A DNA stretch of 64,000 bases. Origin: Buttiauxella gaviniae ATCC 51604 (GTDB taxonomy: Bacteria; Pseudomonadota; Gammaproteobacteria; Enterobacterales; Enterobacteriaceae). This document shows, in pieces, positions 55,797 through 64,000 of the stretch. The DNA lies in the NCBI RefSeq assembly GCF_001654835.1, contig NZ_LXEP01000033.1:1-64000 (forward strand), in the 5' to 3' direction. The notes below the pieces were generated by a model. The model made no database searches. It was not told the DNA's origin and saw only the letters and a list, made by a program, of their open reading frames with translations. The translations under genes and the position numbers were made by a program. The first letter of the stretch is position 1; every line of letters begins with the position of its first letter.

Positions 55797-56680
55797 GCTT
55801 TTTTCGCTACACGGATAGTTGTCGCTAAACGAGCTGGTTTATCAGCCGTCGCTTTCTGTGTTGCGCTTGCACATGCGGTTTCAACACACACGAAAGTCTT
55901 GTAACCATCATCTGGCATATCAGCCATAGAAGTAGACAATGCCGGGCCTGGGTTCCAGCCAACCACATTGATGTGGTGGTGGTGAACAACGTCAATGGTG
56001 CGGTTCAGGCTTGCATCATGAATAACGCTGCACTCTTCTGGGTCCAGATAAACACGGTCTGTGCGGTCCGGGAAGGTCTGCACACCGTCGGTCAACTGGC
56101 CTTCAGAAGCGTTAAGCACTTTATCAATATACTTGATACCCAGCCCACTCACTTTCACATCAGCAATATCGCCAACGTTGAAATAAGTATGCAGAGCGGA
56201 GTTAACTTCGAACTCGCCGTGTGCTTCCAGTTCCATTTCACATGTTTTACCCAGCTTGTAACGTGCGTACAGGGTAAAGTCATGTGGCCAGTACTTGCGA
56301 GTCGCATCGCTGCTTTGCAATTCGAAGGTCAGGGCAACGCCACTTTCATCTTCGTTATGCGCAGTCAGTGTCCACGGCAGGTTGCGAGCAAAACCGTGTG
56401 CTGGCAGGTCTGCTTGCGCACCTGGGCCAAACCATGGCCAGCAGATTGGCACGCCGCCACGAATAGCCGTGCCGTGCTTGAACGGTGTGTTGCCGCTGAG
56501 CCAAAGCACTTCTTCTTCACCAGCTGGTTTCCATGACAACAGGTGTGCGCCTTGCAAAGTCACAGCACCACGAGCTTGTGGATGTTCAACCACGATAACT
56601 TCCAGCTCATCAATCTGACGGCGGGAAATAGAAGGAGTGATTTGTTCAACTACTGGAAGGGCAAAAATTTTGTTAATCAT
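55793..56680 (-). CDS. yeaD: D-hexose-6-phosphate epimerase-like protein YeaD
   Basis: From ATG 56680, 295 residues of the galactose-mutarotase-like fold. HTYFNVGDIADVKVSGLG carries the His, and FARNLPWTL, TDRVYLDPEE are family features. It probably interconverts alpha- and beta-glucose 6-phosphate; neighbour of gapA as in E. coli. Confidence 0.94.
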   Translation of the reverse strand: MINKIFALPVVEQITPSISRRQIDELEVIVVEHPQARGAVTLQGAHLLSWKPAGEEEVLWLSGNTPFKHGTAIRGGVPICWPWFGPGAQADLPAHGFARNLPWTLTAHNEDESGVALTFELQSSDATRKYWPHDFTLYARYKLGKTCEMELEAHGEFEVNSALHTYFNVGDIADVKVSGLGIKYIDKVLNASEGQLTDGVQTFPDRTDRVYLDPEECSVIHDASLNRTIDVVHHHHINVVGWNPGPALSTSMADMPDDGYKTFVCVETACASATQKATADKPARLATTIRVAKKA

Positions 56681-56703
56681 TGACTCACCTATCAATCGAA
56701 GGC

Positions 56704-56731
56704 AAAAAAAAGGCGACCGCATGGGTCGCCT
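56704..56731 (-). terminator. gapA terminator
   Basis: AGGCGACC/GGTCGCCT stem with a five-base loop, T-run on the minus strand; between gapA and yeaD. Confidence 0.9.
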
Positions 56732-56755
56732 TCAGGACTAATAGCTCATCTCAAC

Positions 56756-58097
<1,342 letters not shown>

Positions 58098-58511
58098 ATG
58101 GCTAACCAATTACCTCCTGATTTATCGAAAAAAAACCTTTCTGAGATGCAGTTTTATGTCACCCAGAAACATGGCACTGAGCCACCGTTTTCCGGGCGTC
58201 TGCTGCATAACAAACGGGAAGGGGTGTATCACTGCCTGGTCTGCGACGCACCGTTGTTTATGTCAGAGTCTAAGTATGACTCAGGCTGCGGCTGGCCTAG
58301 CTTCTATGAACCTGTAAGCGACAGTGCTATTCATTACATCAAGGACTTCACCCACGGTATGGAGCGAATTGAAATCCGTTGCGGCAATTGTGAAGCCCAC
58401 TTAGGCCATGTTTTCCCGGATGGTCCGCAGCCAACAGGTGAGCGTTACTGCGTGAATTCAGCTTCATTAAACTTCACCGACGACCAAAACGGTGAGCAAA
58501 TCGAAGGTTGA
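58098..58511 (+). CDS. msrB: Methionine-(R)-sulphoxide reductase B
   Basis: 137 residues, zinc Cys46, Cys49, Cys95, Cys98; catalytic Cys118 in [21 protein letters not shown]. Reduces methionine-R-sulphoxide with thioredoxin. Divergent from gapA as in E. coli. Confidence 0.97.
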   Translation: MANQLPPDLSKKNLSEMQFYVTQKHGTEPPFSGRLLHNKREGVYHCLVCDAPLFMSESKYDSGCGWPSFYEPVSDSAIHYIKDFTHGMERIEIRCGNCEAHLGHVFPDGPQPTGERYCVNSASLNFTDDQNGEQIEG

Positions 58512-58553
58512 AAAATCGATTCAGCAAATTATTCCACAGGAACTTGCCACATG

Positions 58554-58829
58554 ATGAACCTGGACGAGATGTTAGAAGCAATGACACCGGAAGTTTATCA
58601 ACGTCTGGTGACCGCCGTTGAGCTGGGAAAATGGCCAGACGGTGTGGCACTGACGCCCGATCAAAAAGAGAACAGTTTGCAGTTAGTGATGATGTGGCAG
58701 ACGCGCCATAACACTGACCCGCAGCATATGACTATCGGCACTGATGGCAATATCGTGATGAAGAGTAAGCAGCAGCTTAAAGCTGAGTTCGGCATTGAGC
58801 CTGCGCCGATTATGACCGTGAAGCTGTAA
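58554..58829 (+). CDS. yeaC: YeaC, DUF1315 protein
   Basis: 91 residues from ATG 58554 (an ATG at 58551 is also possible). MTPEVYQRLVTAVELGKWPD is the DUF1315 signature. Follows msrB by about 40 bases, probably one transcript. Function unknown. Confidence 0.92.
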   Translation: MNLDEMLEAMTPEVYQRLVTAVELGKWPDGVALTPDQKENSLQLVMMWQTRHNTDPQHMTIGTDGNIVMKSKQQLKAEFGIEPAPIMTVKL

Positions 58830-58841
58830 CGGTGAGCTTAA

Positions 58842-58877
58842 AGGGTGGATGGCGCAATGCCACCCACCCTGGTTTTT
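58842..58877 (+). terminator. yeaC terminator
   Basis: AGGGTGG/CCACCCT with inner GGC/GCC pairing, then GGTTTTTA; serves msrB-yeaC, facing the chitinase end. Confidence 0.75.
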
Positions 58878-58881
58878 AAAA

Positions 58882-60153
58882 TTAATGCTCTGTTTTAATA
58901 CCCAAATCTTTGGCTAACTCTTTTGCCAACTGATTATTGTCATCTGCGCCATACTCCCAGAACATTGCGCCACCTAATCCTTTAGCTTTGATGTACTCCG
59001 CTTTGGCAGCCACTGAACGTGGGTTCTCATACGAGATAGCAAACAGATCTTTGCCCTCAGCAGATTTCATTGTCAGATAAGGCACCTGCGCGTCGTTATC
59101 CCAGTGCTCGGTAAAACGTTTTTGCGGATCGTTGAGCATTTTGCTCACAATATCGTTGTATTTCAGATAAGTGTCTTTCGACAGATCCAACCCAAACGAT
59201 GTAAACACAGTTTTTTCCGGTGCGCCAAAGTAGGGTTGGGTGACCGGGTTTTTAGCTGCATCTGGTTTATCCCAGTCAATGCCTGGCTCCACTGCGCGCT
59301 TAGGTACGCGGCCATAGAAACCAATACCCAGATTTAGCTGCGCCGGTTTCATGCCCGCAGCAATGTAGTTACTCACCACATAATCAGCGCTGTACTTATC
59401 CGCTTTCGCAACTGTTGGCCAGGCTTTCGAGTCATAAAGATTCGAGTTGAAATACTGAGTGCCGTACGCCATGTCGTAGGCCATCAGATTGATGTAATCA
59501 AGCGCTGGCGCAATGGCTTTCATATCGACCCATTCGGTCGGGCCTTTCACGTTTGCAGCCACTGCAATGGTCAGTAATTTTTGTTTGCCCAGCGCAGTAC
59601 GTAACTCATTGAGCAACGAAGTGAGGTTAGCGCGATCTTCCGGCATGCTGGCTACCAGGCCCCACGCACCGTTGACCGGATATTCCCAGTCCAGATCGAT
59701 ACCATCCAGCCCGTATTTGGCAATAACGTCTTGTGCCGAACGGATAAACACTGCACGATTTTCAGATGTTGCAGCAACGCCTGAAAAACCACGTGCTCCC
59801 CAGCCGCCAACCGACAGTAAAACCTTCAACTGCGGATTTTGTTTCCGCAGTGCAGGGATCTTTTCAAGATCTGAGATGACTTTTGGCGAGAGCCAAATTT
59901 GATGCAGTTTTGATGCGTCTTTCAGTGCCCCGTTGGTTTCGTCTTTCTCATCGTTGTAAATCAGGCCAAATGAGTAATTGAGGTGGGTTATCTGGCGCAC
60001 ATCAAGTTTATTGATATCGCCACCAGGCCCGGCAGTAACATCACCGCCACCATTGAAATAACCGACGGAGAGGTAAGAGCTTGCTTGAGCCACACCGGCA
60101 CAAGCGATTTGTATTACTGCCAGCAAGGGCAGCAGTTTACGTGTGAAGACCAT
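58882..60153 (-). CDS. Secreted GH18 chitinase
   Basis: From ATG 60153 (AGAGGAA upstream), 423 residues. Signal peptide about 1-25 (LLPLLAVIQIACAGVAQA). GH18 catalytic site GLDGIDLDWEYP (DxxDxDxE); KVLLSVGGWG, INLMAYDMAYG and GGAMFWEYGAD complete the barrel. It lacks chitin-binding modules, so it is a compact enzyme. E. coli has no such gene between yeaC and pncA. A palindromic operator lies upstream. Confidence 0.93.
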   Translation of the reverse strand: MVFTRKLLPLLAVIQIACAGVAQASSYLSVGYFNGGGDVTAGPGGDINKLDVRQITHLNYSFGLIYNDEKDETNGALKDASKLHQIWLSPKVISDLEKIPALRKQNPQLKVLLSVGGWGARGFSGVAATSENRAVFIRSAQDVIAKYGLDGIDLDWEYPVNGAWGLVASMPEDRANLTSLLNELRTALGKQKLLTIAVAANVKGPTEWVDMKAIAPALDYINLMAYDMAYGTQYFNSNLYDSKAWPTVAKADKYSADYVVSNYIAAGMKPAQLNLGIGFYGRVPKRAVEPGIDWDKPDAAKNPVTQPYFGAPEKTVFTSFGLDLSKDTYLKYNDIVSKMLNDPQKRFTEHWDNDAQVPYLTMKSAEGKDLFAISYENPRSVAAKAEYIKAKGLGGAMFWEYGADDNNQLAKELAKDLGIKTEH

Positions 60154-60262
60154 AGGGTAGTTCCTCTTTGACGAGCAAGATCGATTAAAAGCCTGACGCA
60201 ACCCAGCGGGGCGACAGGTAAAAAACACAGCTAACATGCTGCATTAATAAACAAATTCATTA

Positions 60263-60276
60263 TGAGAGCGCTCTCA
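60263..60276 (-). promoter_or_regulatory. Perfect palindrome upstream of chitinase, LacI-type operator candidate
   Basis: TGAGAGCGCTCTCA, a 14-base perfect palindrome with central CG/GC as in LacI-family operators, 110 bases upstream of the chitinase start. TGAGAGCGGAATCG at 60305-60318 is an imperfect second copy. Confidence 0.6.
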
Positions 60277-60323
60277 GAAATGAGCGAGCTATAAAAGTTC
60301 AGAATGAGAGCGGAATCGAGAAA

Positions 60324-60346
60324 GGGAAAAGGGCGCGATTGCACCC
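60324..60346 (-). terminator. pncA terminator
   Basis: GGGTGC/GCGCCC stem on the minus strand followed by TTTTCC, ten bases after the pncA stop. Confidence 0.7.
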
Positions 60347-60355
60347 TGGAGGAAA

Positions 60356-60985
60356 CTAGTAAGTAAAATCAGCAAACGTCATTAAAGTGGCACCTGCCGC
60401 AGACACGGTCTGGAATGCCTTCAGGCTGTCCTGAGGATGAAGGTTCACGCCCCGGCAACCATCTGTAATCACTATCACGTCGTAACCCAGTGTTAGAGCG
60501 TCAAGTACCGTGAACTTCACGCAATAATCGGTTGCCAGTCCCATCACAACGAGCTGTTTGATCTCATTGCGAAATAGCCAGCTGTCGAGCTCCGTTTTCT
60601 GGCGATGCCCGTTATCGAAAAAGCCACTGTAGCTATCGATTTGAGTGTTTTCGCCTTTGCGAAAAATAGCGTCGATCTCCTGAGTGTTCAGCAAAGGGTG
60701 GAGTTGCGCACCTTCGCTGTGTTGTACGCAGTGATCAGGCCACCAGGTTTGTCTCAATCCGTCGAGTTTTCCCTGGGTGTAAGGCTCGGTTTTTTGGACG
60801 CTGGCAAAGCTTCCGTGATTAGCTGGATGCCAGTCTTGTGTGGCAACAATTGCATCTCCACGCGTTTTGCAAAAGCTAATCAGCGCATTCGCCACATCAA
60901 CGATACTATCGCCGTCAGGGACAGCAAGGGCACCACCGGCACAAAAATCATTCTGTATATCAACCATCAACAAAGCACGTTTCAT
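60356..60985 (-). CDS. pncA: Nicotinamidase PncA
   Basis: 209 residues. Asp9 (LMVDIQNDF), Lys in IFRKGENTQ and Cys in LATDYCVKFT form the triad; metal His in DWHPANHGSF. Hydrolyses nicotinamide to nicotinate in NAD salvage. Starts nine bases after ansA. Confidence 0.96.
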   Translation of the reverse strand: MKRALLMVDIQNDFCAGGALAVPDGDSIVDVANALISFCKTRGDAIVATQDWHPANHGSFASVQKTEPYTQGKLDGLRQTWWPDHCVQHSEGAQLHPLLNTQEIDAIFRKGENTQIDSYSGFFDNGHRQKTELDSWLFRNEIKQLVVMGLATDYCVKFTVLDALTLGYDVIVITDGCRGVNLHPQDSLKAFQTVSAAGATLMTFADFTY

Positions 60986-60994
60986 GGTGTCTCC

Positions 60995-62011
60995 TTACTC
61001 GTCTGGGGTGAGTTCACCACGCAAGTTACGCGTCATGGCCTCGCGAATGGCCTGCACATCCAGATTCTGGCTGAGCAAATAATGAAGCTTAGTCAACGTC
61101 GCTTCTACAGTCATATCATAGCCGCTAACTACACCTGCCTGAGCCAGTGCGTTACCCGTTGCGTAGCCACCCATATTGACTTTACCGGACATACATTGCG
61201 TCAAATTTACAACGATAATGCCGCGTGAACAGGCTTCTTGTAACTCTTTGAGGAACGCGCCGTGCTGCGGAGCATTACCCACACCGTAAGAACGTAGGAT
61301 CAACGCTTTTACCGGCTGGCGTAAAAAGTTACCGACAACGTCTGCTGAAATCCCTGGATAAATCGTCACCACACCAATCGGTTGTGGGGTAATCGGGTGA
61401 ACAATTAACTCGCCTTCGCTGTGTGGCGCGGCGGGTGTATTCAGACGTCGAATATGGATACCCGCTTCAAGCAACGGAGCAAGATTTGGTGAGGCAAAGG
61501 CATCAAAACCGTCGGCATGGGCTTTGGTGGTGCGGTTGCCGCGATACAGACGGTTATTGAAGAACAGCGTGACTTCGTTAATTGGGAAATTGGCAGCGAT
61601 GTACAAAGAGTTAAGCAGGTTAATCTGCCCATCAGAACGAAGCTCAGCCAGGGGAATCTGCGAACCAGTAACAATCACCGGCTTGCTGAGGTTTTCCAGC
61701 ATGAAAGAGAGCGCCGAGGCGGTAAACGCCATGGTGTCGGTGCCATGCAGAATCACAAAGCCGTCGTATTTGTCGTAATTGGCTTTAATGTCATCAGCAA
61801 TATGCTGCCAGTCCTCAGGCGTCATATCAGAGGAGTCCATCAGCGGCTGATATTCGTGAATCGTGAAATCAGGCATTTCCTGGCGATGGAATTCTGGCAT
61901 CAAAGCCAACTGGCGTTGTAAGTGGCCGGAAACAGGAATGTAACCGTGCTCTGAACGCTGCATACCGATAGTACCGCCGGTATAGGCAACGTAGATTGAT
62001 TTTTTTTGCAT
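60995..62011 (-). CDS. ansA: L-asparaginase I
   Basis: 338 residues, cytoplasmic. Thr14 in YTGGTIGM and Thr in ILHGTDTMAFTAS are catalytic. E. coli AnsA has the same length. First gene of ansA-pncA. Confidence 0.96.
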   Translation of the reverse strand: MQKKSIYVAYTGGTIGMQRSEHGYIPVSGHLQRQLALMPEFHRQEMPDFTIHEYQPLMDSSDMTPEDWQHIADDIKANYDKYDGFVILHGTDTMAFTASALSFMLENLSKPVIVTGSQIPLAELRSDGQINLLNSLYIAANFPINEVTLFFNNRLYRGNRTTKAHADGFDAFASPNLAPLLEAGIHIRRLNTPAAPHSEGELIVHPITPQPIGVVTIYPGISADVVGNFLRQPVKALILRSYGVGNAPQHGAFLKELQEACSRGIIVVNLTQCMSGKVNMGGYATGNALAQAGVVSGYDMTVEATLTKLHYLLSQNLDVQAIREAMTRNLRGELTPDE

Positions 62012-62066
62012 GAGTGAGCTCAGGGCTGGCTTTTACGTTATGGGGCGCAGTATAAGGCGGTGGGTC

Positions 62067-62096
62067 AAAAAAAACAGCCCGGTAAATACCGGGCTG
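62067..62096 (-). terminator. sppA terminator
   Basis: CAGCCCGGTA/TACCGGGCTG, T8 on the minus strand, between sppA and ansA. Confidence 0.9.
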
Positions 62097-62105
62097 GATT
62101 AAAGA

Positions 62106-63956
62106 TTATCGCACATCACCGCAGGTCAAGCAGAAGGCGTATCGGTTTTGCGGATCATTCATCGTGCCAAACTTATCGTTTTGCGCTTTTACCGCCAAGG
62201 CCGCATCCGCTAACGGTGCTGGTAAATATGCCTGCAACGCTTGTGGCAACATGGCGCGTACCGAGCCGCTCACGCTGTTGAAGACCATATCAAGCACGCT
62301 TGGCTCATCCTGCCAGAAAACCAGGTGCCAGCTTTTAAGTTTCGCAAGCTCAGCGGCTTTCGCTACGGCATCATCGAAATCACCCAGGCTGTCTACCAGG
62401 CCGTTTGCTTTTGCATCCTGACCTGTCCAGACATGTCCCTGAGCGATGGCATCGATTTGCTCCGGTGTTTTCTTGCGGGAGTCTGCAACCAGGTTCACAA
62501 AGCGCTTATAACCGTTCTCGATGGTCAACTGCATCATCTGTTGAACTTCCGGTGGCAGAGATTTGGTCACTGCAACATCGGCTAATGGTGAAGTCGCCAC
62601 TCCATCAGTATGAACGCCAATCGAATCGAGGCTGTTTTCAACGGTATTGATGACGCCAAAGATACCAATTGATCCGGTTAACGTATTCGGGCTTGCCACA
62701 ATGTAATTGGCTGGAGTTGAAATCCAGTAACCGCCGGAAGCCGCCATACCGCCCATTGAAACCACAATTGGCTTACCCGCCGCGCGTGCCGCTTCCAGCT
62801 CATCACGAATCACTTCTGATGCGGAGACGCTGCCGCCCGGGCTATTTACGCGCAGAACAATCGATTTCACTTTCGGGTCAAGGCGCGCCTCGCGAATTTG
62901 CATTGCTGTGGTGTCACCACCAACCTGGCCTGGCGTTTCCTCTCCATCCATGATCGCGCCATTGGCGATAATCACTGCGATAGCATCACCTTTATCAGAC
63001 GGTTTTTTTACCACGTAGTCATACATGCTGGTGTAGCTGAAATCTTTGTTTTCTTTGTTCCAGCCAAATTGTTTCACCATGGCCTTATCAACCGCGGCGC
63101 TGCTGGCAAGTTCATCAACCAGTTTGTTATCCAGGGCATATTTCGCGGTATCGCCCCCCAGTTTTTGCAGGTTATCAAGCAGACCCTGTGCACCCGGGAA
63201 CACTTGCTGTGCTGTAATCTGGCGGTTAGCTGCAATAGTGGTGAGGTAGTTTTGCCACAGCTCGCCAATCCAGCGGCTATCTGCTTCACGCGCAGCAGGT
63301 GACATATCATCCCGAATAAACGGCTCAACGGCGGATTTATAAGTCCCGACGCGGAAGATATGCGTGGAGACTTTCAGTTTATCGAGCAGCGTTTTGTAAT
63401 AGAGCGAGTTAGTGGCAAAGCCGTGAAGATCCACCACGCCCTGCGGTGAGAGCCAAATTTTATTGGCAAAACTTGCCAGGTAATATTGCCCCTGGTTGTA
63501 GCTGTCGCCCACGGCATAAACCGGTTTACCACTGTCGCGGAATTCACGCAGTGCTTTACCGATATATTGCATAGATGGCTGGTCGCCACCGGCAAACTCT
63601 TTTAAATCCAGCACAATGCCGGTGATATTGCGGTCATCTTTTGCCTGTCGAATAGTATCGACCACATCAAACAACGAGTTTTCCTGCAGACGATCTGAGC
63701 TTGCGCCAAGCAACTGGCGGCCAATCACGCCCAGTTTATTGCTGACTGAAGGCTTATCGACCACCACGCCGGTGATATCAAGCAATAACGCACCGCGTGC
63801 AGGTTCTGCTGGCGCGCTGTTAATCTGCATCCAGATCCCTACGCCAACCAGCACCAGCAACACTAAAAATAGGTTGAGAATAAATTCTCGAATAAAGTTA
63901 AGTAGACGCCAGGTCCACTTAAAAAAACCGGCAATAAATCGCCCAATGGTGCGCAT
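62106..63956 (-). CDS. sppA: Signal peptide peptidase SppA (protease IV)
   Basis: 616 residues (618 in E. coli). One N-terminal membrane helix (about 25-45). Two ClpP-like domains: Lys in [12 protein letters not shown] and Ser in [10 protein letters not shown] form the catalytic dyad. Degrades signal peptides in the inner membrane. Start ATG 63956. Confidence 0.97.
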   Translation of the reverse strand: MRTIGRFIAGFFKWTWRLLNFIREFILNLFLVLLVLVGVGIWMQINSAPAEPARGALLLDITGVVVDKPSVSNKLGVIGRQLLGASSDRLQENSLFDVVDTIRQAKDDRNITGIVLDLKEFAGGDQPSMQYIGKALREFRDSGKPVYAVGDSYNQGQYYLASFANKIWLSPQGVVDLHGFATNSLYYKTLLDKLKVSTHIFRVGTYKSAVEPFIRDDMSPAAREADSRWIGELWQNYLTTIAANRQITAQQVFPGAQGLLDNLQKLGGDTAKYALDNKLVDELASSAAVDKAMVKQFGWNKENKDFSYTSMYDYVVKKPSDKGDAIAVIIANGAIMDGEETPGQVGGDTTAMQIREARLDPKVKSIVLRVNSPGGSVSASEVIRDELEAARAAGKPIVVSMGGMAASGGYWISTPANYIVASPNTLTGSIGIFGVINTVENSLDSIGVHTDGVATSPLADVAVTKSLPPEVQQMMQLTIENGYKRFVNLVADSRKKTPEQIDAIAQGHVWTGQDAKANGLVDSLGDFDDAVAKAAELAKLKSWHLVFWQDEPSVLDMVFNSVSGSVRAMLPQALQAYLPAPLADAALAVKAQNDKFGTMNDPQNRYAFCLTCGDVR

Positions 63957-64000
63957 GTACTCTCCGAATTACTCAGTTTTAGCTGAGGTATAGCTAAAGT

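Overview
The window is chromosomal DNA from a member of the Enterobacteriaceae that is neither Escherichia coli nor Salmonella. Core genes (phoPQ, purB, icd, gapA, yeaG, sppA) look very close to the E. coli proteins and keep E. coli-like order in two blocks. Between and beside them lie genes absent from E. coli K-12 at these places: a second methylglyoxal synthase, a GH18 chitinase, a KdgM-type porin, an MsgA/DinI-like gene and several unknown exported proteins. The genus cannot be fixed from the sequence alone; Buttiauxella, Kluyvera or a neighbour would fit.

Layout. 1-2520: accessory segment with a lipoprotein, an unknown cytoplasmic protein and an ERIC repeat. 2529-12277: core block roxA-phoQ-phoP-purB-hflD-mnmA-nudJ-(mgsA-like)-rluE-icd, with a canonical PhoP box before phoP and a CRP-like site between nudJ and the mgsA-like gene. 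12113-39690: a prophage of about 27.4 kb inserted at the 3' end of icd, as e14 is in E. coli, flanked by a 216-bp duplication of the icd end. 39691-46200: accessory segment with two tandem small exported proteins, a KdgM porin with a KdgR-like operator, tRNA-Thr(UGU), yoaJ, an SOS-controlled MsgA/DinI-like gene, an MltF-like transglycosylase, a cold-shock gene with its cold-box leader, and a YqaE-like membrane protein. 46244-63956: core block with a DUF523 gene, a glutamine amidotransferase, nimT/nimR, yeaL, yeaH-yeaG behind a sigma-54 promoter, mipA, yeaE, yeaD, gapA, msrB, yeaC, the chitinase, pncA-ansA and sppA.

The prophage has leftward early genes (int, xis, ParB-like, HNH, Ea22-like, rdgC) and a rightward late operon: HNH, TerS, TerL, fused protease-capsid, portal, connectors, tail tube, G/GT chaperones with a GGGAAAG slippery site, tape measure, tail tip, TipJ and tailspike. 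It ends in a moron region with an IS200-like transposase and a membrane O-acyltransferase. It has no recognisable repressor, replication, antiterminator or lysis genes. The rdgC gene lacks its 5' end and abuts the 3' end of an unrelated rightward gene near 17,625. A large internal deletion has therefore probably removed the control, replication and lysis region, leaving a defective prophage whose structural module is still open.

The observations most worth following are this deletion scar, the synonymous-only divergence of the two icd 3' ends, the paralogous mgsA-like gene, the tandem exported small proteins, and several clear operators (PhoP, LexA, KdgR, CRP, sigma-54, and a LacI-type palindrome before the chitinase).
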